DNA of 17,469 nucleotides from a bacterium (GTDB lineage Bacteria; KSB1; UBA2214): the NCBI GenBank assembly GCA_029560815.1, contig JAKQKF010000014.1, positions 1 through 17,469 of the forward strand. The letters run 5' to 3'. Both the position numbers and the translations under genes were made by a program. Under the pieces are notes generated by a model that saw only the letters and a list, made by a program, of their open reading frames with translations, searched no databases and had not been told where the DNA came from. Positions 8,551 to 16,457 of the stretch are shown here, in pieces. Position 1 is the first letter of the stretch, and every line of letters begins with the position of its first letter.

Positions 8551-10007
8551 GACAGCTCCTGGAAAGCGCGGGCGGGCGCATAGCCTTTTTCAAGCCGGTG
8601 ACCGGCGGCCAGCAGGAGCGGTTCCGAGAAGGCGGGGCCGATCAGCTGGGCCCCGATGGGAAGCCCGGCGCCGTCCCGTCCGCATGGCAGAGCCAGAGCC
8701 GGTATACCGGCCATATTGACCGAAATGGTGAACACATCCGAGAGGTACATGGCAAGGGGATCGCCGGCCTTTTCGCCGATGCGGAACGCCGTCGTCGGGC
8801 AGACCGGCGTCAGCAGCAGATCACAGGAGCGAAAAGCCTCATCAAAATCCCGCTGCAGCAGGGTGCGCACCTTCTGGGCCTGGCTGTAATAGGCCTCGTA
8901 ATAGCCGCTCGAAAGCACAAAAGTGCCGAGCATGATGCGCCTTTTGACCTCTGCGCCGAATCCCTCACTGCGCGAAAGGGTGTACATCTCCTCCAGCGTG
9001 GCGGCCGCCGGACTGCGGCGACCGTAGCGGGCCCCGTCGAAACGCGCCAGATTGGCGGAGGCTTCGGCGTCGGCAATGATATAATAGGCCGCGATGGCAT
9101 AGCTGCTGTGCGGCAGGGAGACCGGCACCAGCTCGGCGCCCTCAGCCCGAAAAAAATCCGCGCACTCCTCCACTGCGGTGCGCACGGCCTCTTCCATTCC
9201 CTCCGCCGGAAAATACTCGCGGGCAAGCCCGACGCGCAGCCCCTTGAGATCGCGTTCCATAGCCGCGCGGTAGTCGGGGACCGGTTCCATGCTGCTGGTG
9301 GCATCGGCGGGATCGTGCCCTGCGATCACCTGCAGCAGATCGGCGCAGTCCGCTGCCGACCGGCTCATGGGGCCGATCTGGTCGAGCGAGGAGGCGAAAG
9401 CGACCAGGCCGTAGCGCGAAACCCGCCCCCAGGTCGGTTTGAGACCGACGACGCCGCAAAAAGAGGCGGGCTGGCGGATGGAGCCCCCGGTATCGCTGCC
9501 GAGAGCCGCGGTGCACAGACCGGCGGCTACCGCAGCAGCGGAGCCGCCGGAGGAGCCACCAGGCACGCGCCCGGGATCGGCAGGCAGACGCACCGGACCA
9601 TAGGCCGAGTGCTCGGTGGACGACCCCATGGCAAATTCATCCATGTTGGTCTTGCCGAGAAAGATGGCATCCGCATCGGCGAGCCGTTTGAGCACAGTGG
9701 CCGAAAAAGGCGAACGGTAGCCGGCCAGAATCCTCGATCCGCACGTGGTCGCACCGCCGCTGTACGCGATGTTGTCCTTGATGCCAAGAAACATTCCTGC
9801 GAGCCTGCCGGCGGTGCCCTGCGCCACTTTGCGGTCCACGCCGGCAGCCTGTTCGAGCGCCTTCTCCGTAAAAACAGAAAGAAAGGCGTTCAAGTGAGCG
9901 CCTTTATCGATGTGCTGCAGATATATTTCAGCCAGGTGCGTACAGCTGATCGACCCGGTGGCGAGAAGGCTCTTGATGGATTGGAAATCGACGCAACCAG
10001 TATGCAA
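8547..10007 (-). CDS. gatA: Asp-tRNA(Asn)/Glu-tRNA(Gln) amidotransferase subunit A
   Basis: A 486-residue amidase-signature enzyme, the usual length. It hydrolyses glutamine and supplies ammonia to GatB. The Ser-cisSer-Lys triad is visible: Lys77 in GIKDN, Ser152 in the GGSSGGSAAAVAAG block (150-163), and Ser176 in SDTGGSIRQPAS. The start is a TTG at 10007 with AAGGA about eight bases upstream; no ATG or GTG lies in frame nearby, and the N-terminus fits the family. It starts 32 bp after the end of the TatA-like gene. gatC, the small third subunit, is not adjacent or anywhere in the window. Confidence 0.96.
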   Translation of the reverse strand: MHTGCVDFQSIKSLLATGSISCTHLAEIYLQHIDKGAHLNAFLSVFTEKALEQAAGVDRKVAQGTAGRLAGMFLGIKDNIAYSGGATTCGSRILAGYRSPFSATVLKRLADADAIFLGKTNMDEFAMGSSTEHSAYGPVRLPADPGRVPGGSSGGSAAAVAAGLCTAALGSDTGGSIRQPASFCGVVGLKPTWGRVSRYGLVAFASSLDQIGPMSRSAADCADLLQVIAGHDPADATSSMEPVPDYRAAMERDLKGLRVGLAREYFPAEGMEEAVRTAVEECADFFRAEGAELVPVSLPHSSYAIAAYYIIADAEASANLARFDGARYGRRSPAAATLEEMYTLSRSEGFGAEVKRRIMLGTFVLSSGYYEAYYSQAQKVRTLLQRDFDEAFRSCDLLLTPVCPTTAFRIGEKAGDPLAMYLSDVFTISVNMAGIPALALPCGRDGAGLPIGAQLIGPAFSEPLLLAAGHRLEKGYAPARAFQELS

Positions 10008-10039
10008 AAGCGTTATCCTTGCAGGTGACGGGAAAGACT

Positions 10040-10240
10040 CTATTCCTGCTTGTTCTCCTTCGGGCCCACTTCACCGCGTGCAGCGGAGTGCGAGGTGGTA
10101 TCTTCAATTTCATTGGCGGCCTTTTTGAACTCTTTAAGGCCCTGCCCCATCCCTCTGGCCAGCTCGGGGATCTTTTTCGCCCCAAAAAGCAGTACCAGGA
10201 CCAGGATGATAATTACCCATTCAGTCGGGCCAATGCCCAT
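10040..10240 (-). CDS. tatA: Sec-independent translocase TatA/E-type protein (second of pair)
   Basis: A 66-residue protein with one N-terminal membrane helix (about residues 8-20, VIIILVLVLLFG), the conserved FGAKKIPELARGMG hinge, an amphipathic helix (GLKEFKKAANEIE) and a charged tail. This is the TatA/TatE plan; TatA oligomers form the pore for folded twin-arginine substrates. The open frame extends upstream to 10318, but the ATG at 10240 has GGAGG seven bases upstream and the standard MG-I-G N-terminus. It lies 31 bp after another TatA-like gene and just before gatA. tatC is not in the window. Confidence 0.93.
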   Translation of the reverse strand: MGIGPTEWVIIILVLVLLFGAKKIPELARGMGQGLKEFKKAANEIEDTTSHSAARGEVGPKENKQE

Positions 10241-10271
10241 AGTAACCTCCAGATATGCTGTAATGTTACCC

Positions 10272-10451
10272 CTATTTGCGCAGCTCTTCGGTGACGTCCA
10301 GCTCCCGCTTGACATCATCGGTGGCTTTTTTCAATTCGCGCATGGCCTTGCCAAGACCCCGTGCCAGTTCCGGCAGCTGTTTGGAACCGAAGAGTATCAA
10401 CGCGACGAGAACAATGACGAACATCTCGTCGACACCTATACCGGGCAGCAT
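10272..10451 (-). CDS. small TatA/E-type protein (first of pair, 59 residues)
   Basis: A short gene of 59 residues, easily missed by length cut-offs. The ATG at 10451 has GGGAGG six bases upstream. The protein has a membrane helix at about 9-21 (EMFVIVLVALILF), the TatA/B hinge FGSKQLPELARGLG, an amphipathic helix (KAMRELKKATDDVKREL) and a short acidic and basic tail ending LRK. TatA and TatB are hard to tell apart at this length. The long charged helix with DDVKREL is slightly TatB-like, but I call it only TatA/B family. With the neighbour at 10040-10240 it forms a tandem pair, probably an old duplication, perhaps giving the A-like and B-like partners of one translocon. Confidence 0.9.
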   Translation of the reverse strand: MLPGIGVDEMFVIVLVALILFGSKQLPELARGLGKAMRELKKATDDVKRELDVTEELRK

Positions 10452-10477
10452 GAGATCCTCCCGTAAAAGAATAAAGA

Positions 10478-10506
10478 AATATAGAGCACCGGCTGATCAG
10501 AAGCAA
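10478..10506 (-). promoter_or_regulatory. candidate promoter for the tat-gat-efp-acc run
   Basis: On the minus strand TTGCTT (10506-10501) and TATATT (10483-10478) are 17 bp apart, in the 65-bp gap between the DUF4321 gene and the 59-residue TatA-like gene. The -10 matches consensus at 5 of 6; the -35 matches only at TTG. It ends 26 bp before the ATG at 10451, leaving room for the ribosome binding site. Confidence 0.4.
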
Positions 10507-10516
10507 GCAAAATTGT

Positions 10517-10807
10517 TCAGGCGAACCAGCGCAGGACGTAGGCCGCAAGGATGATCCCGATCACGCCGATGATGTTCAAATTGAAGGTGAATCCGAATGT
10601 GAACGAGATGATGACCAGATTGATCAGGACGGGACTGAATCCGATGCTGGCCGATTTCAGCAGAAAATCCTTCACCACCCCCTCAGGCAGGATCACCCCC
10701 AAGGCTTCGCCGATAGTCGAGCCGATGAGCGCTCCCAAAACCACTGCAATCAGGATCATCCCGATCGAGAACTTTCTTTTAATGCGGTATCTGTCTTTGG
10801 ATAGCAT
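10517..10807 (-). CDS. DUF4321 family small membrane protein
   Basis: A 96-residue membrane protein of unknown function. Residues 15-35 form a first hydrophobic segment containing GALIGSTIGE. The middle carries the LPEGVVKDFL motif, followed by FTFGFTFNLNIIGVIGIILAAYVLR, a second membrane segment near the C-terminus. This arrangement, with LPEGVVKDF and LNIIGVIG, matches what I know of DUF4321 proteins, found in Firmicutes and several diderm phyla. The ATG at 10807 has AGGAGG about five bases upstream. It follows pssA after 22 bp, so it is probably co-transcribed with it. Confidence 0.85.
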   Translation of the reverse strand: MLSKDRYRIKRKFSIGMILIAVVLGALIGSTIGEALGVILPEGVVKDFLLKSASIGFSPVLINLVIISFTFGFTFNLNIIGVIGIILAAYVLRWFA

Positions 10808-10829
10808 GGCTTCCTCCTCCCCCTCACCG

Positions 10830-11609
10830 TTAGGATTTCAGATCGGACTCTTTGGGGATCAGACTGATCTCCCCATCATCTTCATTGCGCAGCAGGGAGA
10901 AGATGGCCCGGCCGATGCCGGCCAGGATATAGAAAATCATGAAGGGAAAGAGGACATAATCGGGATAGACCAGAAAGAGGGCAGAGATGACGAAGAAGAG
11001 GACCAGCTTGAGGCGGTTGAAGCCCTTTTCCCTGATGGAGAAGCGCGGCATGCCCTCGTAGCGGATGGTGCTGGCCATGAGCAGGCTGACGACCGGGACC
11101 AGGCCGACCAGGATGCGCAGCAGCAGATCCCACTGCACGCTCTGCTGGAGGATGACACAACCAGCGAGGGTGACCCCCGCCATGGGAGCAGGCAGGCCGA
11201 GATAGTCGCTCTTCTTACCCTCCGCCATGGTGAAGACGTTGAAACGGGCCAGCCGGAAGGCCGCGAAGAGCACCGGAAAGAAAGCGAGGATCAGTCCGAG
11301 CGGAGGGTGCAGCGTCTTGAGATGCACGGCATAGACCAGCACAGCGGGCGCCAGGCCGGAGGAGATGACATCGCCGAGGGAATCCATCTGCAGGCCGAAT
11401 TCATTGCTCTGACCGGTCGCGCGGGCGATGCGCCCGTCCAGAGCGTCAAAAACCGCGGCGAAAAAGATCAGCCAGGCGGCGGTGACATAATTGCCTTCGA
11501 TGGTCTGGATGACCGAAAGAAATCCGCAAAAAATATTCAGCGCAGTGAAAAGATTGGGTACGTTGATGTAGGTGCGCTTCCTTGATGTCCGTTTTTTTTT
11601 GGTATCCAT
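10830..11609 (-). CDS. pssA: CDP-diacylglycerol--serine O-phosphatidyltransferase
   Basis: A 259-residue multi-pass inner-membrane enzyme that makes phosphatidylserine from CDP-diacylglycerol and serine, the route to phosphatidylethanolamine. The CDP-alcohol phosphotransferase motif is complete: D55, D58-G59, A62-R63, G72, D76 and D80. Five or more hydrophobic segments follow, and the N-terminus is strongly basic (MDTKKKRTSRKR). The NVPNLFTALNIFCGF start of helix 1 is typical of the bacterial PssA subgroup. The usual partner psd is not adjacent. The ATG at 11609 has AAGGTG close upstream. Confidence 0.94.
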   Translation of the reverse strand: MDTKKKRTSRKRTYINVPNLFTALNIFCGFLSVIQTIEGNYVTAAWLIFFAAVFDALDGRIARATGQSNEFGLQMDSLGDVISSGLAPAVLVYAVHLKTLHPPLGLILAFFPVLFAAFRLARFNVFTMAEGKKSDYLGLPAPMAGVTLAGCVILQQSVQWDLLLRILVGLVPVVSLLMASTIRYEGMPRFSIREKGFNRLKLVLFFVISALFLVYPDYVLFPFMIFYILAGIGRAIFSLLRNEDDGEISLIPKESDLKS

Positions 11610-11737
11610 CTCACCTTATGATCATCTCTTCCCCCGAAGCGATCAATCTCCTTTTGGTTTTCGGCGTCATTGCCGGTGCCCCGATTTTTCAGGATTTGGT
11701 GTGCGGCCGTCATCTCTTAGGCCGGCCCCGCCGCCTC
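11610..11737. other. 128-bp spacer between purC homologue and pssA
   Basis: No clear promoter, terminator or gene. On the minus strand a four-codon open frame (ATG ATC ATA AGG TGA) ends just before the pssA ATG; it may be chance. Confidence 0.4.
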
Positions 11738-12433
11738 TCAAGCGGAGAAGAGCCTGCTCTTCACCTGGGCAAGGTTCTCCGCCACGCGCGGATTATCACC
11801 ATCAAGAATACCCATCTCGGGATGGCGCAGATCGATCGTGCGCACCGTGTTCAGGCTGATCTCATCGGCGAGAAGGAGCCGGTTCTGGTGGCGCCCGAAC
11901 TCCAGCCGGAGATCGACGAGCTGGAACTCCCGGCGGCGCAGGAAAGCCTTCAGCACGGCGTTGCTTTTCGAAGCCAGCCGGTGCATCTCCTTGATCTCCA
12001 GAGAGGTCGCATGACCGAAAGAGACCACATGATCCTCATTGATCATCGGATCATCCCGCTCCTCATCCTTGAGGTAATACTCGATGATCGGGCATTCGAG
12101 TTCCTTGCCCTCTTTCATGCCGAAACTCTTGACCAGCTTGCCGGCCACGACATCGTGAACCATGACCACAACCGGGATCATGTTGAGCTTTTTGACCACG
12201 ATCTCCTTGTCCGAGATCTCGCGGACCAGGTGCGTGCCGATGTGGTAGCTCTCCAAAAGCCGGAAAAGATGGACCGATATCTGCTTGTTCAGCGCCCCCT
12301 TGCCGCGCATATGCGCTGGCTTGGAGCCGGAGAGGGCGATGGCATCATCCTTGAACTCCATTATGAGCTCGGATTCATGCTCGGCCTCGTAAACCTTTTT
12401 TGTTTTACCTTCGTAAATTTTTTTCTTTTTCAA
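11738..12433 (-). CDS. purC: SAICAR synthetase homologue (PurC family, divergent substrate site)
   Basis: A 231-residue PurC-like protein, near the usual 235-240. Family blocks: IYEGKTKKVY at 6-15, GKGALN at 44-49, the DERDDPMIN-like stretch at 123-132, and LRLEFG at 175-180 followed by LADEIS. PurC joins aspartate to CAIR in purine synthesis. Several residues usually conserved for CAIR binding differ: the R-N-x-x-A-G-S loop reads H93-D-V-V-A-G-K99, DxKxEFG reads D174-L-R-L-E-F-G, and DEISPD reads DEISLN. The start is a TTG at 12433 with AGGAG seven bases upstream; no ATG or GTG is available and the N-terminal motif begins at once. It follows purB by 45 bp, which supports a purine role, but a changed substrate cannot be excluded. 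Confidence 0.85.
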   Translation of the reverse strand: MKKKKIYEGKTKKVYEAEHESELIMEFKDDAIALSGSKPAHMRGKGALNKQISVHLFRLLESYHIGTHLVREISDKEIVVKKLNMIPVVVMVHDVVAGKLVKSFGMKEGKELECPIIEYYLKDEERDDPMINEDHVVSFGHATSLEIKEMHRLASKSNAVLKAFLRRREFQLVDLRLEFGRHQNRLLLADEISLNTVRTIDLRHPEMGILDGDNPRVAENLAQVKSRLFSA

Positions 12434-12478
12434 GCGTCTCTCCTCTTAACAATCTGGCGTCAGCGATCAGTTAGGGTG

Positions 12479-13777
12479 TCATTGGGAGATGCCCACTCTA
12501 CGAAAAATCTCTTCGACATGTTTCAGACCAACCTGCTCATTAAAACAGGATTCAACCTCTGCGCTGGTGAGGACCTCGAGGACGCGCGGATCCCCGAGGA
12601 GGATCGCTCTGAACTCCCCGCCCTCACGGTAACACTGCATGGCGTCCTCCTGGACTATCCGGTAGGCATTTTCGCGGCTCATCCCCTTGCCTGTCAATGC
12701 CAATAACACCGGCTGGGAGAAGATTAATCCCCCGGTAAGGCGCAGATTGCGCATCATCTGCTCAGGATAGACCACCAGTCCGCCGATGATGCGGCCGAGC
12801 CGGTGGAGCATGTAATCGAGCAGGATGCAGCTGTCGGGAAAAATGACCCGCTCCACCGAGGAGTGGCTGATATCCCGCTCATGCCAGAGGGCGATATTTT
12901 CCAGCGCCGCCAGGGCATTGGTGCGCAGCAGGCGGGCGAGCCCGGCAATATTCTCGCTGCCGATGGGATTACGCTTGTGCGGCATCGCCGAGGAACCTTT
13001 CTGGCCGGCGCTGAAGGGCTCTTCCGCTTCCAGAACCTCCGTGCGCTGCAAATGACGGATCTCGACGGCGATCTTTTCCAGGCTCGCTCCGCACAGGGCC
13101 AGGGCGGTCTGGAACTGGGCATGAATATCGCGCTGGATGATCTGGGTCGTGATGGGCGCAGGACGCAGCCCGAGCCGTACGCAGGCGAGCTCCTCCACCC
13201 GGGGATCGATATAGGCGAAGGTGCCGATCGCACCCGAGACCATGCCCACAGCCGCGGCATGAAGGGCACTCTCCAGCCGCTCCAGATGGCGGCCCATCTC
13301 GTCATACCAGAGCGCGAATTTGAGTCCGAAGCTGCCGGGTTCGGCGTGGATACCGTGGCTCCGGCCGATGCAGACTGTGTTCTTGTACCTGAGCGCCTGA
13401 CCGGCGAGGATCGCGCGCAAATCCCTGATCCCCGCAAGCAGGATCTCCCCCGCCTCCTGGATATTCAGGGCCAGAGCGGTATCGAGCAGGTCCGAAGAGG
13501 TCATGCCGAGATGGATATAGCGCGCTTCATCCCCCACCCTCTCGGCGACAGCCGTCAGAAAGGCGATGACGTCATGCTTGACCTCCGCCTCGATCTGATC
13601 GATGCGGGCGGCGGAAAATCCGGCTTTCGCCTTGATCGCCGCCACCGCCGCGGCGGGGATGGCGCCCAGCTCGGCCTGGGCTTCGCAGACGGCGATCTCC
13701 ACCCTCAACCAGGTTTCGTACTTGTGCTCATCGCTCCAGATGGCGGCCATCTCCGGCCTGGCATAGCGCTTGATCAT
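12479..13777 (-). CDS. purB: adenylosuccinate lyase
   Basis: A 432-residue member of the fumarase/aspartase superfamily, the usual length for short-form PurB. It cleaves SAICAR to AICAR, and adenylosuccinate to AMP. Visible are His68 (KHDV), the GMTSSDLLDTA block at 91-101, the catalytic acid His141 in GRSHGIHAEP, and the signature GSSAMPHKRNP at 261-271 with the base Ser. No key residue is missing. The ATG at 13777 overlaps the protease stop by one base (TGATG). It is followed by the PurC homologue, whose product is its substrate in the pathway. Confidence 0.97.
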   Translation of the reverse strand: MIKRYARPEMAAIWSDEHKYETWLRVEIAVCEAQAELGAIPAAAVAAIKAKAGFSAARIDQIEAEVKHDVIAFLTAVAERVGDEARYIHLGMTSSDLLDTALALNIQEAGEILLAGIRDLRAILAGQALRYKNTVCIGRSHGIHAEPGSFGLKFALWYDEMGRHLERLESALHAAAVGMVSGAIGTFAYIDPRVEELACVRLGLRPAPITTQIIQRDIHAQFQTALALCGASLEKIAVEIRHLQRTEVLEAEEPFSAGQKGSSAMPHKRNPIGSENIAGLARLLRTNALAALENIALWHERDISHSSVERVIFPDSCILLDYMLHRLGRIIGGLVVYPEQMMRNLRLTGGLIFSQPVLLALTGKGMSRENAYRIVQEDAMQCYREGGEFRAILLGDPRVLEVLTSAEVESCFNEQVGLKHVEEIFRRVGISQ

Positions 13778-14991
13778 CAGCTCCGTCCTTTGGCACCGCC
13801 GGCGCGGTACTCCAGCTTGATGGTGAGATTAAGATACCTGCGGACGCGATAGACCCGGAAAACCAGGGAATCCCCCCGTTTGAGGTCGATGCCATCTATA
13901 ATCCGCTTGACATCCTCGAAATTTTCGACCTCCTTGCCGTTGATACCCATAATGACATCGCCGATCTCAAAACCGCCGCGGGCGGCCGGACTCCCGGCCT
14001 CCACCTCCGAGACAATCACCCCGTGCACGCTCCTGAGGCCGAGATGGCGCGCTGTGATCAGGGACATCGCTTCGTAACGCAGGCCGGTGTACCAGCGCCT
14101 TTCCACTGCGCCGTAGTTGATGAGATCGTCCAGTATGCGCTTGACCCGGTTGATCGGCAGCGCAAAACCAAGACCGATGTTGGTGCCGTTGCCGGAGAGG
14201 ATCCAGGTATTGATACCGATCACCTCACCGTAGCTGTTGACCAGGGGGCCGCCGCTGTTCCCGGCGTTGATGGCCGCGTCGGTCTGGATCATATCCTCCA
14301 TAATGCGGTCGTCATCCTGCCGGCCGAAATCACGGTCCGTGGCGCTGATCACGCCGACTGTGACGGTGGCCTTGGAGCCGATATCGAAGAGCCCGAAAGG
14401 ATCCCCGAGGGCGATCGCCCATTCACCGATGACAACATCGTCCGAGTCGCCAAGCTGCACATAGGGAAAATCATTCCCCTCAATCTTGAGGATAGCCACA
14501 TCGCTGACATAATCCTCGCCCACCTTGCGCGCAATGTACTGCTTTCCCCCGGCCCGGGTGACGATGATTTCAGTGGCATCGGCGACAACGTGCTGATTGG
14601 TGAGGATATAACCCGCACGTGAAATGATAAAGCCCGACCCCAATCCCTTGACCCGCTTTTCCACCGGATTATCCCGGAAGAACTGCCGGAAAAAGGGATC
14701 GTCATCAAAAGGAGTGCGCTGATAGTAACGCTGCAGCTGGACGACGTTGATGCCCACCACCGCCGGACTGACCTGCGCAACCGCGCGGGTGATGGCGTTG
14801 TGACGCGAGTATGAGACCTCCTCCTGAAGATCATCCTCACGGCTGACCGAAGCGCCGTGGCGCTCCCCCTCATGCCAAAGCTGGCTCTGCGCCGCAGCGG
14901 CGTTCCGGGCAGAAATAAGGGCCATGAAGAGGAGCAGGGCCGCGCAGACCAGGCTCCCGATGGGACCTGCAGGCCGGGGTCGAATGGACAT
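13777..14991 (-). CDS. HtrA/DegP-type periplasmic serine protease with one PDZ domain
   Basis: A 404-residue trypsin-fold protease. Residues 1-34 form a signal peptide or membrane anchor (Leu-rich, ending NAAAA). The catalytic triad is His134 (LTNQHVV), Asp164 (SDVAIL) and Ser246 (NAGNSGGPL). A single PDZ domain covers about 302-395, with the binding loop near 300-305 and GFEIGDVIMGINGKEV. One PDZ makes it closer to DegS or short HtrA than to the two-PDZ DegP. It likely handles misfolded envelope proteins. The segment FDDDPFFRQFF at 95-105 is a typical DegP-like LA-loop. Its stop overlaps purB, so purine genes are downstream in the same transcript. Confidence 0.94.
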   Translation of the reverse strand: MSIRPRPAGPIGSLVCAALLLFMALISARNAAAAQSQLWHEGERHGASVSREDDLQEEVSYSRHNAITRAVAQVSPAVVGINVVQLQRYYQRTPFDDDPFFRQFFRDNPVEKRVKGLGSGFIISRAGYILTNQHVVADATEIIVTRAGGKQYIARKVGEDYVSDVAILKIEGNDFPYVQLGDSDDVVIGEWAIALGDPFGLFDIGSKATVTVGVISATDRDFGRQDDDRIMEDMIQTDAAINAGNSGGPLVNSYGEVIGINTWILSGNGTNIGLGFALPINRVKRILDDLINYGAVERRWYTGLRYEAMSLITARHLGLRSVHGVIVSEVEAGSPAARGGFEIGDVIMGINGKEVENFEDVKRIIDGIDLKRGDSLVFRVYRVRRYLNLTIKLEYRAGGAKGRS

Positions 14992-15044
14992 AGTGACTGA
15001 TCCTGTGCTGGTGAGCTAAGGCGTAAAACCGCCGGAATCGATCG

Positions 15045-15695
15045 TTACGAACGGCTCTTGACGCTCTCCCAATCCTTGAGAAACAACTGGATGCCGGTAT
15101 CCGTGAGCGGGTGCTTGACCAGCTGCTCAATGACCTTGAGCGGAATGGTGGCGATATGGGCCCCCATCGTGGCGGCATCCAGGACATGGAGGGGATTACG
15201 GATGCTGGCTACGATGATCTCGGTCTCGAATTCATAGTTGGCATAGATGGAGAGTATCTGTTCGACCAGTTCCATACCGACCTGACCGGTATCGTCGAGC
15301 CGCCCGACAAACGGACAGACAAAAGAGGCCCCCGCCTTGGCGGCGAGCAGAGCCTGCAGCGGGCTGAAGATAAGAGTCACCAGCGTGCGGATGCCTTCAC
15401 CCTCGAGCACCCTGACCGCCATCAGACCCTCTTTGGTCACGGGGATCTTGATGACGATATTCTTGGCGATCCCGGCCAGTGCGCGACCCTCCCGGAGGAT
15501 CCCTTCGGTGTCGAGGCTGACCACTTCGGCGCAGACCGGGCCATCAATCAGCGCACAGATGGCGCGATAAATCTCTTCCGGCTGGCCCGGTTCGCGCGCG
15601 ATCAGTGTCGGATTGGTGGTGACACCGTCGGCGACGCCGAGGGCTTTGGCTTTCTTGATCTCTTCCAGATTGGCGGTATCGATAAAAAATTTCAT
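15045..15695 (-). CDS. tal: small transaldolase (TalC/FSA family)
   Basis: A 216-residue class I aldolase of the short transaldolase/fructose-6-phosphate aldolase family. Seen: [11 protein letters not shown] at the N-terminus, GVTTNPTL, the Schiff-base Lys83 in [10 protein letters not shown], and SIRNPLHV near 167. Two residues separate the activities: FSA has Gln in the VxAQ block and Tyr in APY, whereas this protein has Glu57 (AEVV) and Phe (CPF), so transaldolase activity in the pentose phosphate pathway is more likely. An open GTG lies two codons upstream, but the ATG at 15695 has AGGAG five bases away and matches the family start. It lies 28 bp after truA. Confidence 0.94.
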   Translation of the reverse strand: MKFFIDTANLEEIKKAKALGVADGVTTNPTLIAREPGQPEEIYRAICALIDGPVCAEVVSLDTEGILREGRALAGIAKNIVIKIPVTKEGLMAVRVLEGEGIRTLVTLIFSPLQALLAAKAGASFVCPFVGRLDDTGQVGMELVEQILSIYANYEFETEIIVASIRNPLHVLDAATMGAHIATIPLKVIEQLVKHPLTDTGIQLFLKDWESVKSRS

Positions 15696-15723
15696 AATCA
15701 CTCCTGCAGGTGCGGTTGTTTAC

Positions 15724-16452
15724 TCAATAAAAAACTTCAACAAGGAACAGGCCGTGGGGGGGGGCCGTGCGTCCCGCAGCGCGGCGGTCCGACGCGGCGA
15801 TGATCGCCTCCATCGTCTCGGGCTGCAGTGCGCCCCGGCCGATCTCCACACTGGTGCCGACGATGATGCGCACCATATTGTGGACGAAACGGTTGGCGTG
15901 GATCTCGAAGGAAAACTGCTCAACCGATGCCCGCCATTCCGCCCACTGCACGGTGCAGCGGTGGTGCGCCAGCCCGGAGCCGGCCTGGCAGAAAGAGACG
16001 AAATCGTGGTCGCCCAGCAGTGCGGCGGCCGCCGCCTGCATCGCCCCGAGATCAAGCTTCAACGGCAGATGCCAGGCATACTGCCGGCCGACGGCGATGG
16101 GGCGGGTCGAGATCTGATAGCGATAGAGCCGGCTGACGGCATCATACCGTGCGTGGAAAGAATCCGGCACCTCCGCGGCGGCGAGGATGCGGACATCAGC
16201 GGGGAGCAGGGCGTTGACGCCGCGGCGAAAGGCCGCCAGGGGCAGTGCGCTGCCGGTGCGAAAATTGACCGTCTGCCCGAGAGCATGAACCCCGCTGTCG
16301 GTGCGACCGGCGGCAATGACCGTCGGCTTTTCCCCCGTCAGATTGACGAGGGCCGATTCGAGTTCACCCTGCACGGACCGCTGCTCCGGCTGATACTGCC
16401 AGCCGCAAAAACCGGAGCCGTCATATTCCAGTGTCAGTTTGATATTGCGCAC
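15724..16452 (-). CDS. truA: tRNA pseudouridine(38-40) synthase
   Basis: A 242-residue TruA, standard length. It makes pseudouridine in the anticodon arm of tRNA. Visible are NIKLTLEYDGSGFCGWQ at the start, the catalytic Asp52 in AGRTDSGVHA, and FVHNMVRIIVGT, ending in APPHGLFLVEV. I chose the GTG at 16452, five bases after the ecfT stop, because the longer open frame to 16572 runs inside ecfT and is not conserved. The Shine-Dalgarno is weak, so translation may be coupled to ecfT. A run of nine C in the coding strand (15764-15756) lies in the codons for the conserved APPH motif. Confidence 0.95.
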   Translation of the reverse strand: MRNIKLTLEYDGSGFCGWQYQPEQRSVQGELESALVNLTGEKPTVIAAGRTDSGVHALGQTVNFRTGSALPLAAFRRGVNALLPADVRILAAAEVPDSFHARYDAVSRLYRYQISTRPIAVGRQYAWHLPLKLDLGAMQAAAAALLGDHDFVSFCQAGSGLAHHRCTVQWAEWRASVEQFSFEIHANRFVHNMVRIIVGTSVEIGRGALQPETMEAIIAASDRRAAGRTAPPHGLFLVEVFY

Positions 16453-16457
16453 GGGCT

